This document shows, in pieces, positions 32,491 to 45,080 of a DNA stretch of 64,000 nucleotides (position 1 is its first letter; every line of letters starts with the position of its first letter). Source of the stretch: Diphasiastrum complanatum (lineage: Eukaryota; Streptophyta; Lycopodiopsida; Lycopodiales; Lycopodiaceae); assembly GCA_029204225.1 (NCBI GenBank), contig CM055094.1, positions 27,044,541 through 27,108,540 of the forward strand. The letters run 5' to 3'. The notes beneath the pieces are model-generated. The model saw only the letters and a list, made by a program, of their open reading frames with translations, was not told where the DNA came from and did not search any database. Both the position numbers and the translations under genes were made by a program.

Positions 32491-33155
32491 GTTATAGCTT
32501 ATTTGGTATCGAATAATGCTTGAACTTTTTGATTCATTCATAATCACTAATTTTGTTATTTATTCATTTCAACTTTCCGTTGATTTGCTTATTATATACT
32601 GCTGCGAATACTATGAGTGTCCTAATTTCTACTGACATTTTCATGAACATTATGTTTGCAATGCAAATCATCACCACCGCCCTCGGTCACTGACGACCAA
32701 CCCTCAACTTCAGCGCCATATCCAAATGTGAGGGAAGAAAGAAGACAGTACCAAAAGATACGACACTGTGTACAGAAGGCACAAGCGGAGGAAAAAGAGC
32801 AGGATAGGGACAATTCCACGGAACCTTTAGTTGGCGGCGAACAGGAACCACAAGCGGGCTCACAACTATGCATTGATCAGAATGATTGATTGCACCAACA
32901 TGAACTACCTTTTCACATGGTGGAGCCCGAGGAACGATGCACTGAAAGGCTCACACTTTTACTGGCAAGTCGTGTTAGTTTACCACTTGGGGAACTATTG
33001 CGGATTGCACAACAAGCGAAAAGCCTTCTAGTTGAATGGGCCAAAGCAGAAGAGGAGCAGTAGTGCTTGAGCCCATATATTATACGGGCTATAAAGAAAC
33101 AAATAACGTCCTCCACATCGGGGCAGCATGAGAAAGTGAAGAACACAACATCACT

Positions 33156-33869
33156 TTGCCAATCAAACACAAGAGGTACGAGGACGAGGCGGCAGTAGTA
33201 GATGGAGGATCAGGTGTCAATTTGATCTCGACTACTTTGTATGGAAAGTGGGGTCTACAAGGGTTGAAGCCAGCAAGATTCGCCATCAAGCTGGAGGATC
33301 AATCCTATGTGAAACCAAAAGGTGTAGTTGCCGATATCCCTATAAAAATAGCAGACATGCAGTTTGTCATTACTTTTGTAGTCATGGATATACCTGAATC
33401 TCCAATTGCATACCGTGTGTTACTGGGAGGACCATGGCTGAGGACTGCGCAAGTAGTACACAACTGGGGTACGAGAAAACTCACCTTCGAAAACAGAGAG
33501 CAGGCTGCGAAGGTTGATCCAACCACATGGGCGGTGAAACCTATTGCACCCAAGGCTGATGACGGATCATCTATGACAGATCACACGATTGATCGCCCAA
33601 GGATAGCCAAGGGAGGTCACTATGTCATGAGATGGACGGATGCATTAACAACTATTGACTGCTGGGCATGTCAATATGAATCGGATCTTGAACCCAGTAC
33701 ATCTTCACCCAAGTGTTACACTATGGACACACCAATCACATTTGGGGTGAATATGAATAACGTAGCATGGCTGTCAGCGGAACCTATTGAGAACCCAGTG
33801 GATGATGATTTAGTCCCTTGGCAACATGCTCTAACTTATAATAAGGAGATTGATCTGACTGATGAGTAG
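33156..33869 (+). pseudogene. Gypsy-C aspartic protease region
   Basis: AVVDGGSGVNLISTTLYGKW has the D-G-G-S-G form of the retroviral-type aspartic protease active site seen in some plant Ty3 lineages. IKLEDQSYVKPKGVVADIPI, VMDIPESPIAYRVLLGGPWL and RTAQVVHNWGTRKLTFE follow in the order expected for that domain. The 237-codon frame is intact but its upstream gag and downstream polymerase are not. Confidence 0.8.
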
Positions 33870-34217
33870 GTCCTACACCACATGCCCCAAATCATTACAA
33901 AATCAAGAAAGTATCAGCTCAACCACCGCAAAAGTCTGCTATGGTGAAAGTCTCAAGGATCGATCCATCCAAGGCACCTGCAAATAAGAAGAATCAGTTG
34001 AAGCAATACTACAACTAGGTGATCTGATGGAGTGATCTACCCGAAGAGGTGATAGCTATAGTGGATGTTGATATTCGCAACCACAAGGCGAATGTCACGG
34101 CAGTTTCGATGAAAGACAACAAAGACAAATCCACCAAAATGACAAAAAAGAGCAAAAAGAAGACGTTGGATTAAGTCAATCAAGATCGACTCAGATACAA
34201 CATCATCTTCTACACAG

Positions 34218-34655
34218 GTGATAGAAAACCAAAAGATGACCAGTCAAGCTAAGATCAATATGTTGAAAGAGGAATCTCGACGAGCTCTAGTTCACGAGAT
34301 GCTTGAGACTTTTAAAAATTATACCTTGGATGACGTGGTAATTATGATGCCGCAAGCCCAACGGGAACCTGATCAAAGTCAGGCACCAGCGGAACAAGTC
34401 TTTGAAGGACTTGCGCGAACACAACCAATGAACCTTGCCAAGCTAGGTAAAGAAGAAAAGATAGTGCATGTGGGAGAGCAGTTAACGCCCACACAGTTCA
34501 AGAGACTACGATCGTTGTTGGTGGAGTATAAAGACTATTTTGTCTGGAGTTACAGTGATCTGAAGGGCATTCCACTAACAGTTGTCCAACACACCATACC
34601 CTTGATGGATGGAGCAGTCCCCAAGGTAAGTTGTTTTATGTATTCTCCCTCATGA
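34218..34655 (+). pseudogene. Gypsy-C linker before reverse transcriptase
   Basis: This frame ends LTPTQFKRLRSLLVEYKDYF, VWSYSDLKGIPLTVVQHTIP and LMDGAVPKV, the standard segment immediately upstream of a Ty3 reverse transcriptase (WSYxDLxGIP...HxIPL). Soon after PKV the polymerase is missing and integrase sequence begins. Confidence 0.78.
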
Positions 34656-34669
34656 GGCCACCCAGATCA

Positions 34670-35720
34670 TTTCGCTTTCACATGAAGGCATGGGTGGAGG
34701 CCATTTTGCATCCGACATTACAGTTCACAAGATCTTGCAATCAGGATGTTGGTGGCCAACGATTCATAAGGATACGGAGGAATACCTGAGAAAGTGTGAT
34801 GTGTGCCAAAGGGCGAGGAGACCAACAAGATTGAATTATGACCTACTGCACCTGGTCTTAGCCCGAGCACCATTCAAAAATTGAGGATTGGATTACATTT
34901 GTCCAATTCACCCTGCAACAAGGAGTTCCCAAGTTCGATACATAATGGTAGCCACAGACTATCTCACCAACTGGGTCGAAGCCAAGGCAGTAAGAGTAGC
35001 TGATGCTAGGACCACTGCCAAGTTCCTTTATGAAAATATCATTGTGCGCTTCAGATGCCCAGTGGAGCTAGTCAGCAATCGCGGGTCATTTCATCAATGA
35101 GACCATCAAGGTCCTGTTGGAGAAATTTTTCGTGATCCATAGAACCAGTACGCCGTATTAACCTCGTGGTAATGGCAAGCAGAATCATCCAATAAGATCC
35201 TGTGTAGCGTGCTCACAAAAATAGTTGAAGCTAGCATATCAGATTGGAAACATAAGTTGCATGCTGTTTTGTGGGCATTCAGGACAACATATAAGGGAAA
35301 CACTGATCAAACACCTTTCCAATTGGTATATGGTTAGGATGTTGTAATGCCAGTAGAGTTTCTAATTCCTTCATTAAGGATTGCTACAAAGCAATGCCTG
35401 AATGAATCCAAACAACTACGCCATAAAGCTCTACATAAACTCTGTGAAACAGCTTACTAGTTGTACATGCATTGGCAGTAGAAAAGGAAAGACGCAAAGC
35501 ATGGCACGATCGCAGGTTACAAAAGAAGGATCTTCGCTCCGGAGATCTGGTCTTGCTGTATAAAACCAAGGCAATCAAGGGAAAATTAAAGTTCACAAGC
35601 GAAGGTCCTTATTAGATCAAGCTGTGAATTTAGAGAATCTAGATGGGACACCATTTGATACACCCATCAACGGTAGCCGGTTGCACAAATACTAGCCACC
35701 ACAGTGAGATAGATCCATAT
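34670..35720 (+). pseudogene. Gypsy-C integrase
   Basis: The zinc module reads GGGHFASDITVHKILQSGCW and YLRKCDVCQRAR. The core follows as LDYICPIHPATRSS, RYIMVATDYLTNWVEAKAVR and VELVSNRGSF. The usual Asp of the S-D-R-G motif is Asn here, so the enzyme would be inactive even without the stops. Decayed C-terminal sequence (WAFRTTYKGNTDQTPFQLVY, VVMPVEFLIPSLRIAT) continues to about 35720 and belongs to the same family as 22933-23357. Confidence 0.82.
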
Positions 35721-35759
35721 TGGTGGTGGCACATTATGAAAAGCTATTTTGATAGACCA

Positions 35760-36885
35760 TCATCACTAGATCTTGGAAGATAAAGCCAAATCAAGCTAGA
35801 TCCATCAAGATTCGGCCAAATCTGGCAAGATCGGGAAAATCCATCAGGATCCAAGAGGGATCCAGATCCAAATGGGATCAAGAAGGAAGCAGATCATCAG
35901 ATTATTCCAATAAGTCCCCTAAAATTGTAGATCAAAGACCTTGATCTCAGTAACTATGGCAAATTAAGGGCAAAATCTAACCAAAACTGATGGAACTATT
36001 ACCAATGATCCATCAAAACTTCCAAAGGACTACCAACAGTTAGATCAAGCATGGATGAAGCTGATTACCAGTTTGCAAAAGTTAAAAATAGACACTCTCA
36101 AGATCTCATCAAAAAACACTTTGAAAGAGTATTTTTTTCATGATTTTTAGATAATCCCCTGGCAGATAGCTCTTGAAACTTGGATAGTCACTAGATCTAA
36201 CCCATATGCATCCATAAAAATCTCTACCAGAGTTCATGATAGAGTAAACATTATTTTTCAGTGTGTGCGAGGGTTTCCAGAAGCTGAATTTTCAAAACTC
36301 TTGCAGAGCATCAAGATCATCCTACCAACCCTCGCAAGGTGCCTAAATAGAATCAGAGCTGTGAAATTAGCCTGCCTACATGGTCTGATATTGTAAATCC
36401 AATCACAGGAACATGTCGTGCGAGAGATCACTTCATGTGAGAGTTGAACCCTCGTAGACAGTCTAAACTCTTGTAGAACCTTCATAAGGCAGTCAAATTA
36501 TCACCTTCTGAACTCTCGCAGAATTCTCTGAGGTCTTAGAATTTTGTGAAGAAGGTCCCTGCTAAAATTTGGATGGAACTGAGCAAGGGAAAGTGGATTC
36601 CACCTAATATGCACTCTAAATTCCGCTATATAAGGGCTGATTTCAAGCCATTTGTCACCTTTGCTAGCAAAGCTTTGCTCAAATTTTCACTGGAATTTCC
36701 AAGTTCTCTGTTTGTGACCAAACTTCCTACAAGCTATCATCTGCTCATACTGAACATAGATCTATGCTCTGAACTACAGTTCTTGCCATCCAACACTCGT
36801 TATTCACAATTTTTTGTCATTTCCACACCTTTTTACCTTTTCCACCGTTTTTCCGTTTTTTCGTCCTTTAACTATCACTGCTAAC
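35760..36885. other. Non-coding stretch with GATCCA words and CTCTCGCA motifs
   Basis: 35770-35880 repeats AAGATC, GATCCAT and GGATCC words. At 36258-36530 several TGCGAGGGTT / AACTCTCGCAG-like words occur, of the type seen in the Gypsy-D leader at 54.2-54.85 kb. TATATAAGGGC at 36632 is a possible TATA box for the open frame at 36886. Confidence 0.55.
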
Positions 36886-37743
36886 ATGGCCTCCTCATCC
36901 TCTGAAGACCCTGGCACCAAGCAGGTGATCCAGCGTGAAATCCCCGAGGTCACACAAATTTGGCCCTTACGCTCTAACGCTCTGATCCAACCATGGCTAC
37001 AGACAACTGGCCCACTTCTTGAGGCAATGGAATTTTTTCCAGCACTCTTCCATTTTGAGATTAACATGGGCCTCACCCTTCACGCTTATGCCACCTGGGA
37101 CACGTCGAGGACACGCTTCCACTTCCTATACCAAGGTACCATGTACAAGGTCAAGATTAATGCAAACTCGATGGTCACCATTGGCATTATGTCTGGTGGC
37201 CGTCAGCCCATCTCCCATCGTCAGACAAAAATCTTGATCAGACCTTTCGTCACCCAAACTACACCAAAAATCCCAATCCAGACTAACAATGGTTACGTGA
37301 TAGATGCTATCACGGAACCCGTCATTCAGGCGGCTGCACATCTGTTGAATAACTTTCTGGTTATTTCAACATTTCGCAAGGACAGAATCCAGTCCAAGCT
37401 GTTGAGTCAGATAGTGGAATCTTTTTTGACATTCTCTGGCCCCTCAGTTGTGCCATATGACTGGCATAGCTTTCTCATTCATGAACTAACCATCTCCATC
37501 AAACCCAACAACCATGAGCGCATCGCAACAGGCCCCCTATTGTGTAATTTTGCCTGCACACTTTTTGAGGCGAAAGTGCGCAGTTTCCACCACTCAACCC
37601 TTTTGTCTACCCTTGTGTTGCACACTAACCTCTATCCGCCATCTCAAGCATCCACCTCTTCCCAACCTACAGTTATTGACACAACGGCCAACAAACGAAT
37701 GTGTGGCGCTGCCTCTTCATCTTCATCTCCACATACTACCTAA
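36886..37743 (+). CDS. Unknown 285-residue protein, possibly plant transposon-associated
   Basis: The ATG at 36886 (ACATGGCC) starts MASSSSEDPGTKQVIQREIP; the frame is open 24 codons further upstream but a TATATAAGGGC box about 250 bp before favours this start. The middle (LEAMEFFPALFHFEINMGLT, RFHFLYQGTMYKVKINANSM) loosely recalls the putative plant transposon protein domain (PF20167 type), with a strand pattern around a ligand-like V-x-G motif. The C-terminus is Ser/Thr-rich. The frame is intact, unlike its surroundings. It lies between Gypsy-C and an LTR, so it may be an extra gene of an LTR element. Identification is weak. Confidence 0.4.
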   Translation: MASSSSEDPGTKQVIQREIPEVTQIWPLRSNALIQPWLQTTGPLLEAMEFFPALFHFEINMGLTLHAYATWDTSRTRFHFLYQGTMYKVKINANSMVTIGIMSGGRQPISHRQTKILIRPFVTQTTPKIPIQTNNGYVIDAITEPVIQAAAHLLNNFLVISTFRKDRIQSKLLSQIVESFLTFSGPSVVPYDWHSFLIHELTISIKPNNHERIATGPLLCNFACTLFEAKVRSFHHSTLLSTLVLHTNLYPPSQASTSSQPTVIDTTANKRMCGAASSSSSPHTT

Positions 37744-39997
37744 AGATGCACCACCACCACCACACTAACGACTCCATCAACCACTGCCACTTCTTCTTCC
37801 GTGCAACCTTTCCCTATTGTCTCTATTGTCACCACTCCTATTTCTATTCCATCCACAACTGTTTCTGTTTTCATTTCCATTTCCTCTGTTGATATCACTC
37901 CCATTTATGTTCCATTATCCACTACTTCGTCCATCACCATCGCATCCTCCATCACTCCTGTCGTCATCATTGCTCCCTCACGTTTAATCCCTCCGATTCT
38001 CAGTTGTCTCCCGACACTCTGGCGTGGATGCAAGTCATCAATTTTTCACCCCCACGCCAGCGCATATCTACTCCATCCTCGCCTTCCATACTCCACACCA
38101 CACTTCAGTTCCCCTCTGTTCCTCCCATCCTCTCGTTTGGACAAACGGTCCTCACCCTCGTTTCCATTGTTGCTTCTAGCACCCCACCTGTTTTGCCATC
38201 AAAGGTTGCCGAGGGCAACCAACCATTGCCTGATGACGCATTTGTTCAAACAATTTTCATACCATCGTCAGATCAGACTGATCCCACCGCCCAGATGACA
38301 TCAGGTCCAACGAGAACCTGATTGAAGATGATGATGATGGAACTCCACAAGTCGTCGGGGCCGATATCAGACAAGCCCCTATCAGTGCCAGTGTACCGGC
38401 TGCTCAAACTGACTTAACGACAACATACCAGACTCTGGGCAAATACATCCTGGAGGCGGTAGCAGCCAAGGCTATTTTGGAAAGTAGGGTACTACACCTG
38501 GCAATAAGCAACACACAGTTGTGAGCAGAACTCACAAAGCTGCAGCACGAACTAATTCTATTACAACAACATAAACAATGGGCTCCGGAAGATTTTCAAA
38601 CTGCAGTAGAAAGAGGAGGGCCTCAATCTATACATCCAAAGCCTCTTCAAAGAATTGACAGAAGCCTCCACGAAGGTGCGGGAGCTTCAATCCGAAGCGT
38701 CTCAATGGCTTGCTCCACTCCAGGCGCAACTACAGATTTATGAAGTAGAGAATACGCACCTGGGGGCATAAGTCAAAGCCCTACAAAGTAAAAGCTCATA
38801 TGGTTAGCTCAACCTACACCAGACTCAAGGCCGCTATCTAAATCAGAGACGAATCTCTTTAGGCGTCAGGTGCAGGTATATAGTCAGACATTAAACAGCT
38901 ACCAGGCAGAGTTCGATAAATATCGAGCAAGCACAACTCACGAGCTCGCCCAGGGAAAACGAGCTCTCAAGGCTTGTCAAAAGTACATGGAGAAGAAGGC
39001 CCAGCCCACCCCCATGGTGATTCCACCGCCACCTGTTTCTAACGCTACACAGGCCAGTACAAGCCAAGACCAAAGCCAACAAGTAGCAGGGGGATTCAGT
39101 CAAGATCAAGGGTCCGAAGGCCAAGACCAAGGACCAACAGATACGGGTGCACCAAGGCCAAGGCGCAGGTACTAGCCAAAGTCAAGAGGAAGGACAAACA
39201 ACATCATCCAGAGGTTCGTGCACCATATCTGCTAGCCGAGTCTTCCGAAGACCAAAGTCCATGGAGGAGAAAATAAATGAATTCCTATCAAAGTATCCCC
39301 AAGAGTCATCAAGAGGCAGTTGGCAGATATCGTTTTCAGCTCAGACAATAAAGGGCAAGGAGCTGCAAGCATTACCCGCCCTCCAACCATAACCAAAGTG
39401 GCGTCAGCAGTTGTTTAAAAGAGACCATGCGGCCATCAGCGCCTATGTGACAAGTCCGCAACAATTATAGGTGAACGCGCACTTCTTGCCATGCACACGA
39501 CGATCCAAATGGGTGGAATGCAGCACCCCTCTGGACAAGATCACAATTCAAAATTTCAATCGCCCGATCATTCCATCAGAGTACGATTGGGCTACGGATG
39601 TAGATGCCATAAGGGCTCTCATCCTATTCACCAATAACTATTCAACTGACCTGTTCCACCAGTCCACGCGGCAGCCACTTACGTCCGGGACTTAGAAAAT
39701 TTAATGGGGATAGAAACTAAATGGGACAATCCCCCTCCATATTCTTTGATCTTAATAAGACGCTAGCATCCAACAAAGTCGAAGCTGCCCGTCGCTCGTG
39801 TGTATTACCAAGCCGCCCTTCTTAGCGATCCCTGGACGCGTAGATTCCAAGCATGGGTCGACCAAGACTGGCTCACAGGAGTGCACAAGTCCCTTCACAC
39901 GCCCAAGAACTTGAAGAAACTGGACCGCCTCAACTTTATGGAAGATGTCACGGGCAACCTGATCCAACAAAGGCGGGCCATAAAGACTCTTTACTGA
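37744..39997 (+). pseudogene. Decayed continuation: Pro/Thr-rich then coiled-coil coding
   Basis: 37800-38300 encodes Ser/Thr/Pro/Ile-rich sequence in two frames. 38390-38870 reads as a Gln/Ala/Leu-rich coiled coil broken by stops (KYILEAVAAKAILESRVLHL). 38870-39175 is an open frame (EFDKYRASTTHELAQGKRAL, Gln-rich tail, PRPRRRY). 39200-39997 has broken frames such as EKINEFLSKYPQESSRGSW and FQAWVDQDWLTGVHKSLHTP. Together they look like one long decayed gene following 36886-37743. Confidence 0.4.
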
Positions 39998-40042
39998 CCG
40001 GCCGAGTGCCGAGGGACCGGCACTACTTCAGGCCATGGGTCC

Positions 40043-40855
40043 TGTTGGGGGTATTTCCAATGAATCGTAAATAAATAAAATCAACTAATAAAATGTGTTG
40101 CGAGGACATGACATCCTGCGCGCATAAGCCCATGGCCCAATGAGCACGCAAGCTTAAGTTGTAAATAAAATAAAATAGACTTGGGCCTTTGAATTAAAAT
40201 AAAAGTAGAGGCCCAAAGTCATTTTTAAACTTAGAGATTACTTTTTAGAGTTGGGTCCAAATTGGGACTTACATGAATCTTGTGAATTTCAATGTACTTT
40301 TTGTGGACCCTTGGATCAAGTTGGGTCAAAGATAAATGGATAGGATCAATGTAAATACTAGCCAATAGGATTTTGGGGCAAGGGCCTTTCCCATTTTATA
40401 AAAAGGCACCATTTGTACTCTATTTGCATGCTTAATAGAGAGGAGGAGACTCCATCATTTTGAGAGCTCAAGCATCCTCATTTGCTAATCACTCTTGCTT
40501 ATGCTATTGTTGTGGTTGCTTGTTATTTCCATTTTCCATGCTTTTTGTTTATGCTAGTTAAGGTTTTTCCATAAGCAATGAAATTGAGCATTTGAGCTAA
40601 CCTCCATCTCATCTCTCTCTCTTTCTCTCTTCTCCTTCTTCTTCCTCTTCTATTCTATTCTTTCTCTTCACCAACAATCATGATGAAGTTAGTTAGGGGA
40701 GTAGAGTTAGTGTGAGTAGTGTTAGGGGAGGTAGAATTAGAAGAAAGGAGAAAACTAACTAAAAGTAGCATCTATGCATAGTTAGGTACCTATCCAGTGA
40801 ACTAACCCTTGTTGACAGGTGGGAGGGCTATACTACATAGATCTTCGACCCTACA
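40043..40855 (+). repeat. Gypsy-D family LTR, plus orientation (813 bp)
   Basis: TGTTGGGGGTATTTCC to CGACCCTACA, with TG...CA ends. The reverse complement is at 55159-55974. A tRNA primer site does not follow (ATTTCTTCTC instead), a polypurine tract does not precede, and no 5-bp duplication flanks it. It could be a truncated element end. It contains TTTATAAAAAGG near 40396, a TATA candidate, and a CT-rich patch near 40612-40660. Confidence 0.9.
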
Positions 40856-42050
40856 ATTTCTTCTCTGAAGAATTGTTTATAATCATGTGAATCACTACTT
40901 GGATAAGGCTTGGAATTTGAAATGTTCCAGGATGTTGGTATTTTCAATTTCTTAATCCTAGATTGTCTCTTATGCATAGATAGTGTTCAAATAGATGATA
41001 GTTACTATCACTTGTATTGAGAATACTTAGAAGAAAAGTCGTGTGTATAATAGAATGCATCCTTTTAGGAAGGCACTTATTATTGACTTTTCACGATTAT
41101 GAGATTTTCATTTATCATCTCTCTAGAAATACCTTTATAAGAAATTGGAAATTTCTTTTAAAAGAAGGGGTGAAGTGATGAGTAAGATCCTATTATAAGG
41201 ACCTATCAGTTGCACAGAGTTGAGATGAAATTCTCTAGGGATTGTGTGGAACAATTTGGAACTAGAGAGGATTGAAATGGAATCATCATAAGTGGTAAGA
41301 TCAGAAGCTACTAACCCTAGTTGTAGGGATAGAAGTAATTTTGATAATGGAGTGTATATATTGAATCCACTTGATCTTAGTTGAGTACTAGGATTTTGAA
41401 GAGGTTGATTATATGGGAGAAATTTGGTGGCAAGAGGTAAGTGGGTTGGAAAACTCATGAGAGAAAATGCGTTTTTTGTCTCAGAGATTTCTGAGATATG
41501 TTATTTACCCAAGACACATAGAATTCTTTAGTAGCTGAGTTACAAGATTCTTAATGAGATATGAGAGTAACATATGCGGATTTTGGAAGAATCTGGTAGA
41601 TAAGGATATATGTGTTTATGTACTGGGTCATAGTGAGATTATTCTCATATGTGCATGATCAATCTTGTTTGGATCTACTATGTATTCCTAGTGTAATCGG
41701 GTGCACTTAACCTAGTCAATGAACATAGACATATGATCAAGTATTGTTGAAACAGATACTTGTAGAGTTAACAGATCTGTTCTGATAGATCTATTGGTTA
41801 ACTTAAGAGTTATTTGGATAAGGATCTAAATGTGGTGTTGTACTAGGACAATCAAGAGCTGCACCTAGACATTTGAGATTGTGGATTGCCACATGGCATC
41901 TTGGCCTCACATGTGTGGAATCCACTTATGTACAAAATTTACATTATACTACTTGGTTTTTTATCAAGCTAGATTTACCAATGTTTGGCAATTCATCACA
42001 CTCCTCCTCAAATTTAGCCTGATCTATTTACAACTCTCTTGATAGATGAA
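40856..42050. other. No recognisable gene
   Basis: AT-rich sequence; short frames on both strands show no domains. It may be part of the neighbouring Copia element or of the disrupted Gypsy-D. Confidence 0.45.
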
Positions 42051-42059
42051 TGAAAGCTT

Positions 42060-44260
42060 TTAGAAGTGTCTAAAAAATCCAGCTACAAACAAGGAACTTT
42101 TGAGACTCCAATAGAGAATGATGTCCATGAAGGATCTTTCACCACTTCTTAAAGGATCCCTTACAAGATGTTCCATAAATGTGTCTATATACATGTAGCA
42201 CACTTCAAAACTAAACATCACCCCAAGCCACGGATTCAAAGACATTTTGTGCACTTGAAGATACATCAATTAAACTATTAAGTGCATACTTAATATTTCC
42301 AAAAACAACTTGCCTTGCTTGATTCATATGATTGAGCCTTGATGACTCCATCTTGATAGTCATGGTTCTTCTTGGAGTCCTCGGGTCTTGAGCTTGTTCC
42401 TCCACTTGACTTGACTCCAAACCATCAACGAATTGAATAAGGTGTTGATCAAGGTGCTTCTTCAAGTTTACAAATATTCCACTCTTGAAAGATCACATTT
42501 CCACCATTGACAACTTCTTTGATGGAAAACAAGTAGATTCTACAATCTCTACTTAAAGAGCAAAACACTACCATTATTCCTATAATTGCAATAGGATAAT
42601 CTTTGGTCCTTACATTGGAATGATCATGCTCAAAGCATGTGGACCCAAAGATTTTCAATACAAATGATATTTCAACTTTTAGGACACTATTTAAACTATT
42701 ACAAAAATAGTTATCCAATGAAATTGATTTATCAACAACAAATGGAGATTTGAAAGCATCTATTTTCATTGTCTTGTCATACAAAGTACTAAACATCATA
42801 TATCTTAAAGATAAGCAACAAGTCACTCCATGTCTACTAATACACTCCATTTTCATAGTCTACTATTCAAAGATAGTAGACTCTCCAATGCTAACCATCC
42901 TTGCAAGATGCACACTCGAATGGACAATTTGCATGCAATTTGATGACTCGGCCATTTTCATTGAGGAATCCCTTGGAACTCTCATGCTTTGAGGCTGATC
43001 CTCAAGATCTTCCTCCTTTTGATGCTCCTCCTCAATGCAAAACACTAGCTTCCAACTTAAATAATCTTCCATGTTTAAATCCCTTTGCAATGCAAACATC
43101 ATTCTTCAAAATGAAACAAACACCATGCTTAAAGTTGACATCCAAACCACTTTCTATGAGTAGACCAACACTAAGCATATTCTTGGTGATTGATAGTACA
43201 TAAAGGACATTTTCTAGGTCCATACTTATTGAGAGTTCTAGACACAAAGATATGGTACCAGCACCATCTATCCTACACTCTTCATCACTTGCAATAAAAA
43301 CAAAATTTTCAGCATCTTTGAATGAGTGTAAGGTTGAGAAAAAGTCCTTTTCACAAGACATGTGGGAGCTAGCCCCACTATCAATCCACCATATATCTCG
43401 TGAATTGCCATTGATTGTTGGTGAGGATGTAGATGCCATCAAGAATACATCTACTTCATCCTCCTCCTCCTCATGTGCAAGGTTTTCTTTTTTGTCCTCC
43501 TCCTCTTGTGCCCTTAGCCTCTTGTAGCATTCAGATGCATAATGCCCCTTCTTTCCACAAAAGAGGCATTTTTGCTTTGACTTGTCCTTTGAGCTTGATG
43601 CATCATCCTCTTCTTTGGCCTCCTTTGGATGCTTCTTCTTTCCATTGGTCTTATTTTTTTCCTTGAATGATAAATTGGCTTTCTCATCTCCATCCTACAA
43701 AGACAATAAACTCACTATTGCCTTGGTGTGGAGCATTCCACACTTTTCAAACACTAATACATTGTGAAGTTTTTCTATAGTTGGCAAAGTGTCTTGAATG
43801 GCAAAACTTTGGACCAAATTTGCAAAGTCATCTCCTAGACCATTAAGAACAATTTGTACAAGCTCTCCATCTTGAATCTTCTCTCCAATGGAAGCCAACT
43901 CCCTATTTAGAGACTTGATTCTAAGCACATAATTATGTGCACTTTCATCACTTCTCTTCATGCTTTGTAAACTTTGATTTCTAAGCATCGAAGTGTTACT
44001 AGATTCATAGGTTGATTTTATAGAGTTCCAAGCCTCTTTAGCACTAGTACATGCGATACTTCTCTCAACAAATCATTGCTTACATTCATCTTCACACAAT
44101 GAAGTGCAAGCCTAGATCTCCTCTTGTATCTAGCTAACTCCTGTGCACCTAGAAATTCATCTTCATCTTCAATCAGGAACTCATAAAGGTCTTGGAGTGT
44201 GGATATGGTCTTGGATAAATCTGCGATAGCAGGTGTCTTGATCAGTGTTAGGGTTTTGGA
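42060..44260 (-). pseudogene. Copia-2: gag, zinc knuckle, protease, integrase part
   Basis: On the minus strand from 44260 down: LQDLYEFLIEDEDEFLGAQE, HNYVLRIKSLNRELASIGEK and LVQIVLNGLGDDFANLVQSF (UBN2-type capsid). Then a zinc knuckle C-LFC-GKKGHYASEC (about 43570-43530), then the protease active site WWIDSGASSHMSCEKDF (about 43395) with LENVLYVLSITKNMLSVGLL. After a gap come FGSTCFEHDHSN and IYLFSIKEVVNGGNVIFQE, matching the Copia integrase C-terminus. Catalytic integrase and reverse transcriptase are lacking. It lies antisense to the Copia fragment at 44925. Confidence 0.82.
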
Positions 44261-44479
44261 TGGATCTATAATAACATGTGCCTTGATCTGTGCTACTTCT
44301 AATATTCGCTATAGGAAACATCATGCATCCATTATCCCTTTTGATTGTTTTCTATTTCCATCAGTTCATTTTGGTAGTGTCAAACCAATTGAAAACTTTC
44401 AATGTAGGTGGTGTTCATCCTTCAAACAAGATTTGATTGATTTAGATCAGCTGATGAAAGCCCAGTATAGTATCTAGTC

Positions 44480-44924
44480 CCTCCTTAGATCTGGATCTAT
44501 ACTTTCGATCACTATTATACCCTTTAACTCCATTATTGCCTAATACTAGTTCTTCCTATCAGGGATAATCACATCATCAGAGCAAGTAGATAGGCTCTAA
44601 CAATAGGAAGATCCTTGATCAAACTACCTTTTTCTTTTGACCAACAAAACACATAAAAAGAGAAATAGACCTAGAAAATAGTATATATCGAAAAGGGGAC
44701 AAGTACCAAGGTAATATTTCTTGGATATCTATCAAATTGTAAGGCCTACAAAAATTTCATGATCTCAAAATGAAAAAACATGAATTCATTTCTGGTTCGA
44801 ATATCTAACCATAGAGTACCAATATCGAAGACAACTTTGTCTCGATTTCTTTCACTTTTGTACCTTTCATTCTTCTTCTGATTTAGATCACGATAAACAA
44901 TAAAATGTTCAAAGATCTACTCAA
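44480..44924. other. No clear gene; possible Copia leader
   Basis: CATCATCAGAGCAAGTAGAT at 44571 resembles a mutated Met-tRNA primer site (..ATCAGAGC) in plus orientation, in front of the Copia fragment at 44925. The resemblance is only partial. Confidence 0.3.
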
Positions 44925-45080
44925 ATGAAGCATCCACTAGAGAGGTATACTTCTCAAACTTTCTGGCTAGCAGTAGAAAAGCCACCTATTGTTCAAGATG
45001 CATTATCGAATGAAAAATCTGATATGTTAATGGCAGCAATGGATAGTGAATATAATTCACTAATCAAGAACCCATTAGAG
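44925..45080 (+). pseudogene. Copia reverse transcriptase N-terminal scrap
   Basis: PIVQDALSNEK, then MAAMDSEYNSLIKN, is the well-conserved start of a Copia reverse transcriptase (EALSxxxW..AMxxEYxSLIxN). The sequence then changes abruptly at about 45070, at the junction word shared with 31452. Confidence 0.75.

Larger units (their letters stand above)
32880..35760 (+). mobile_element. Gypsy-C: Ty3 element lacking reverse transcriptase
   Basis: Protease (33156-33869), a pre-reverse-transcriptase segment (34218-34655), integrase zinc region and core (34690-35100) and integrase C-terminus (to about 35720) follow in Ty3 order. Reverse transcriptase and RNase H are deleted between about 34625 and 34670. 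No LTRs were recognised. 32656-32886 (an Arg/Glu/Gln-rich frame) may be a remnant of its gag. Confidence 0.75.

Noticed and set aside
40043-40855. Solo LTR explanation for the plus-orientation Gypsy-D LTR
   Set aside because: The flanking bases (GGTCC and ATTTC) do not form a target-site duplication.
41135-41458. 107-codon minus-strand frame
   Set aside because: AT-rich sequence, Leu/Ser-rich product, no motif and no flanking regulatory signal.
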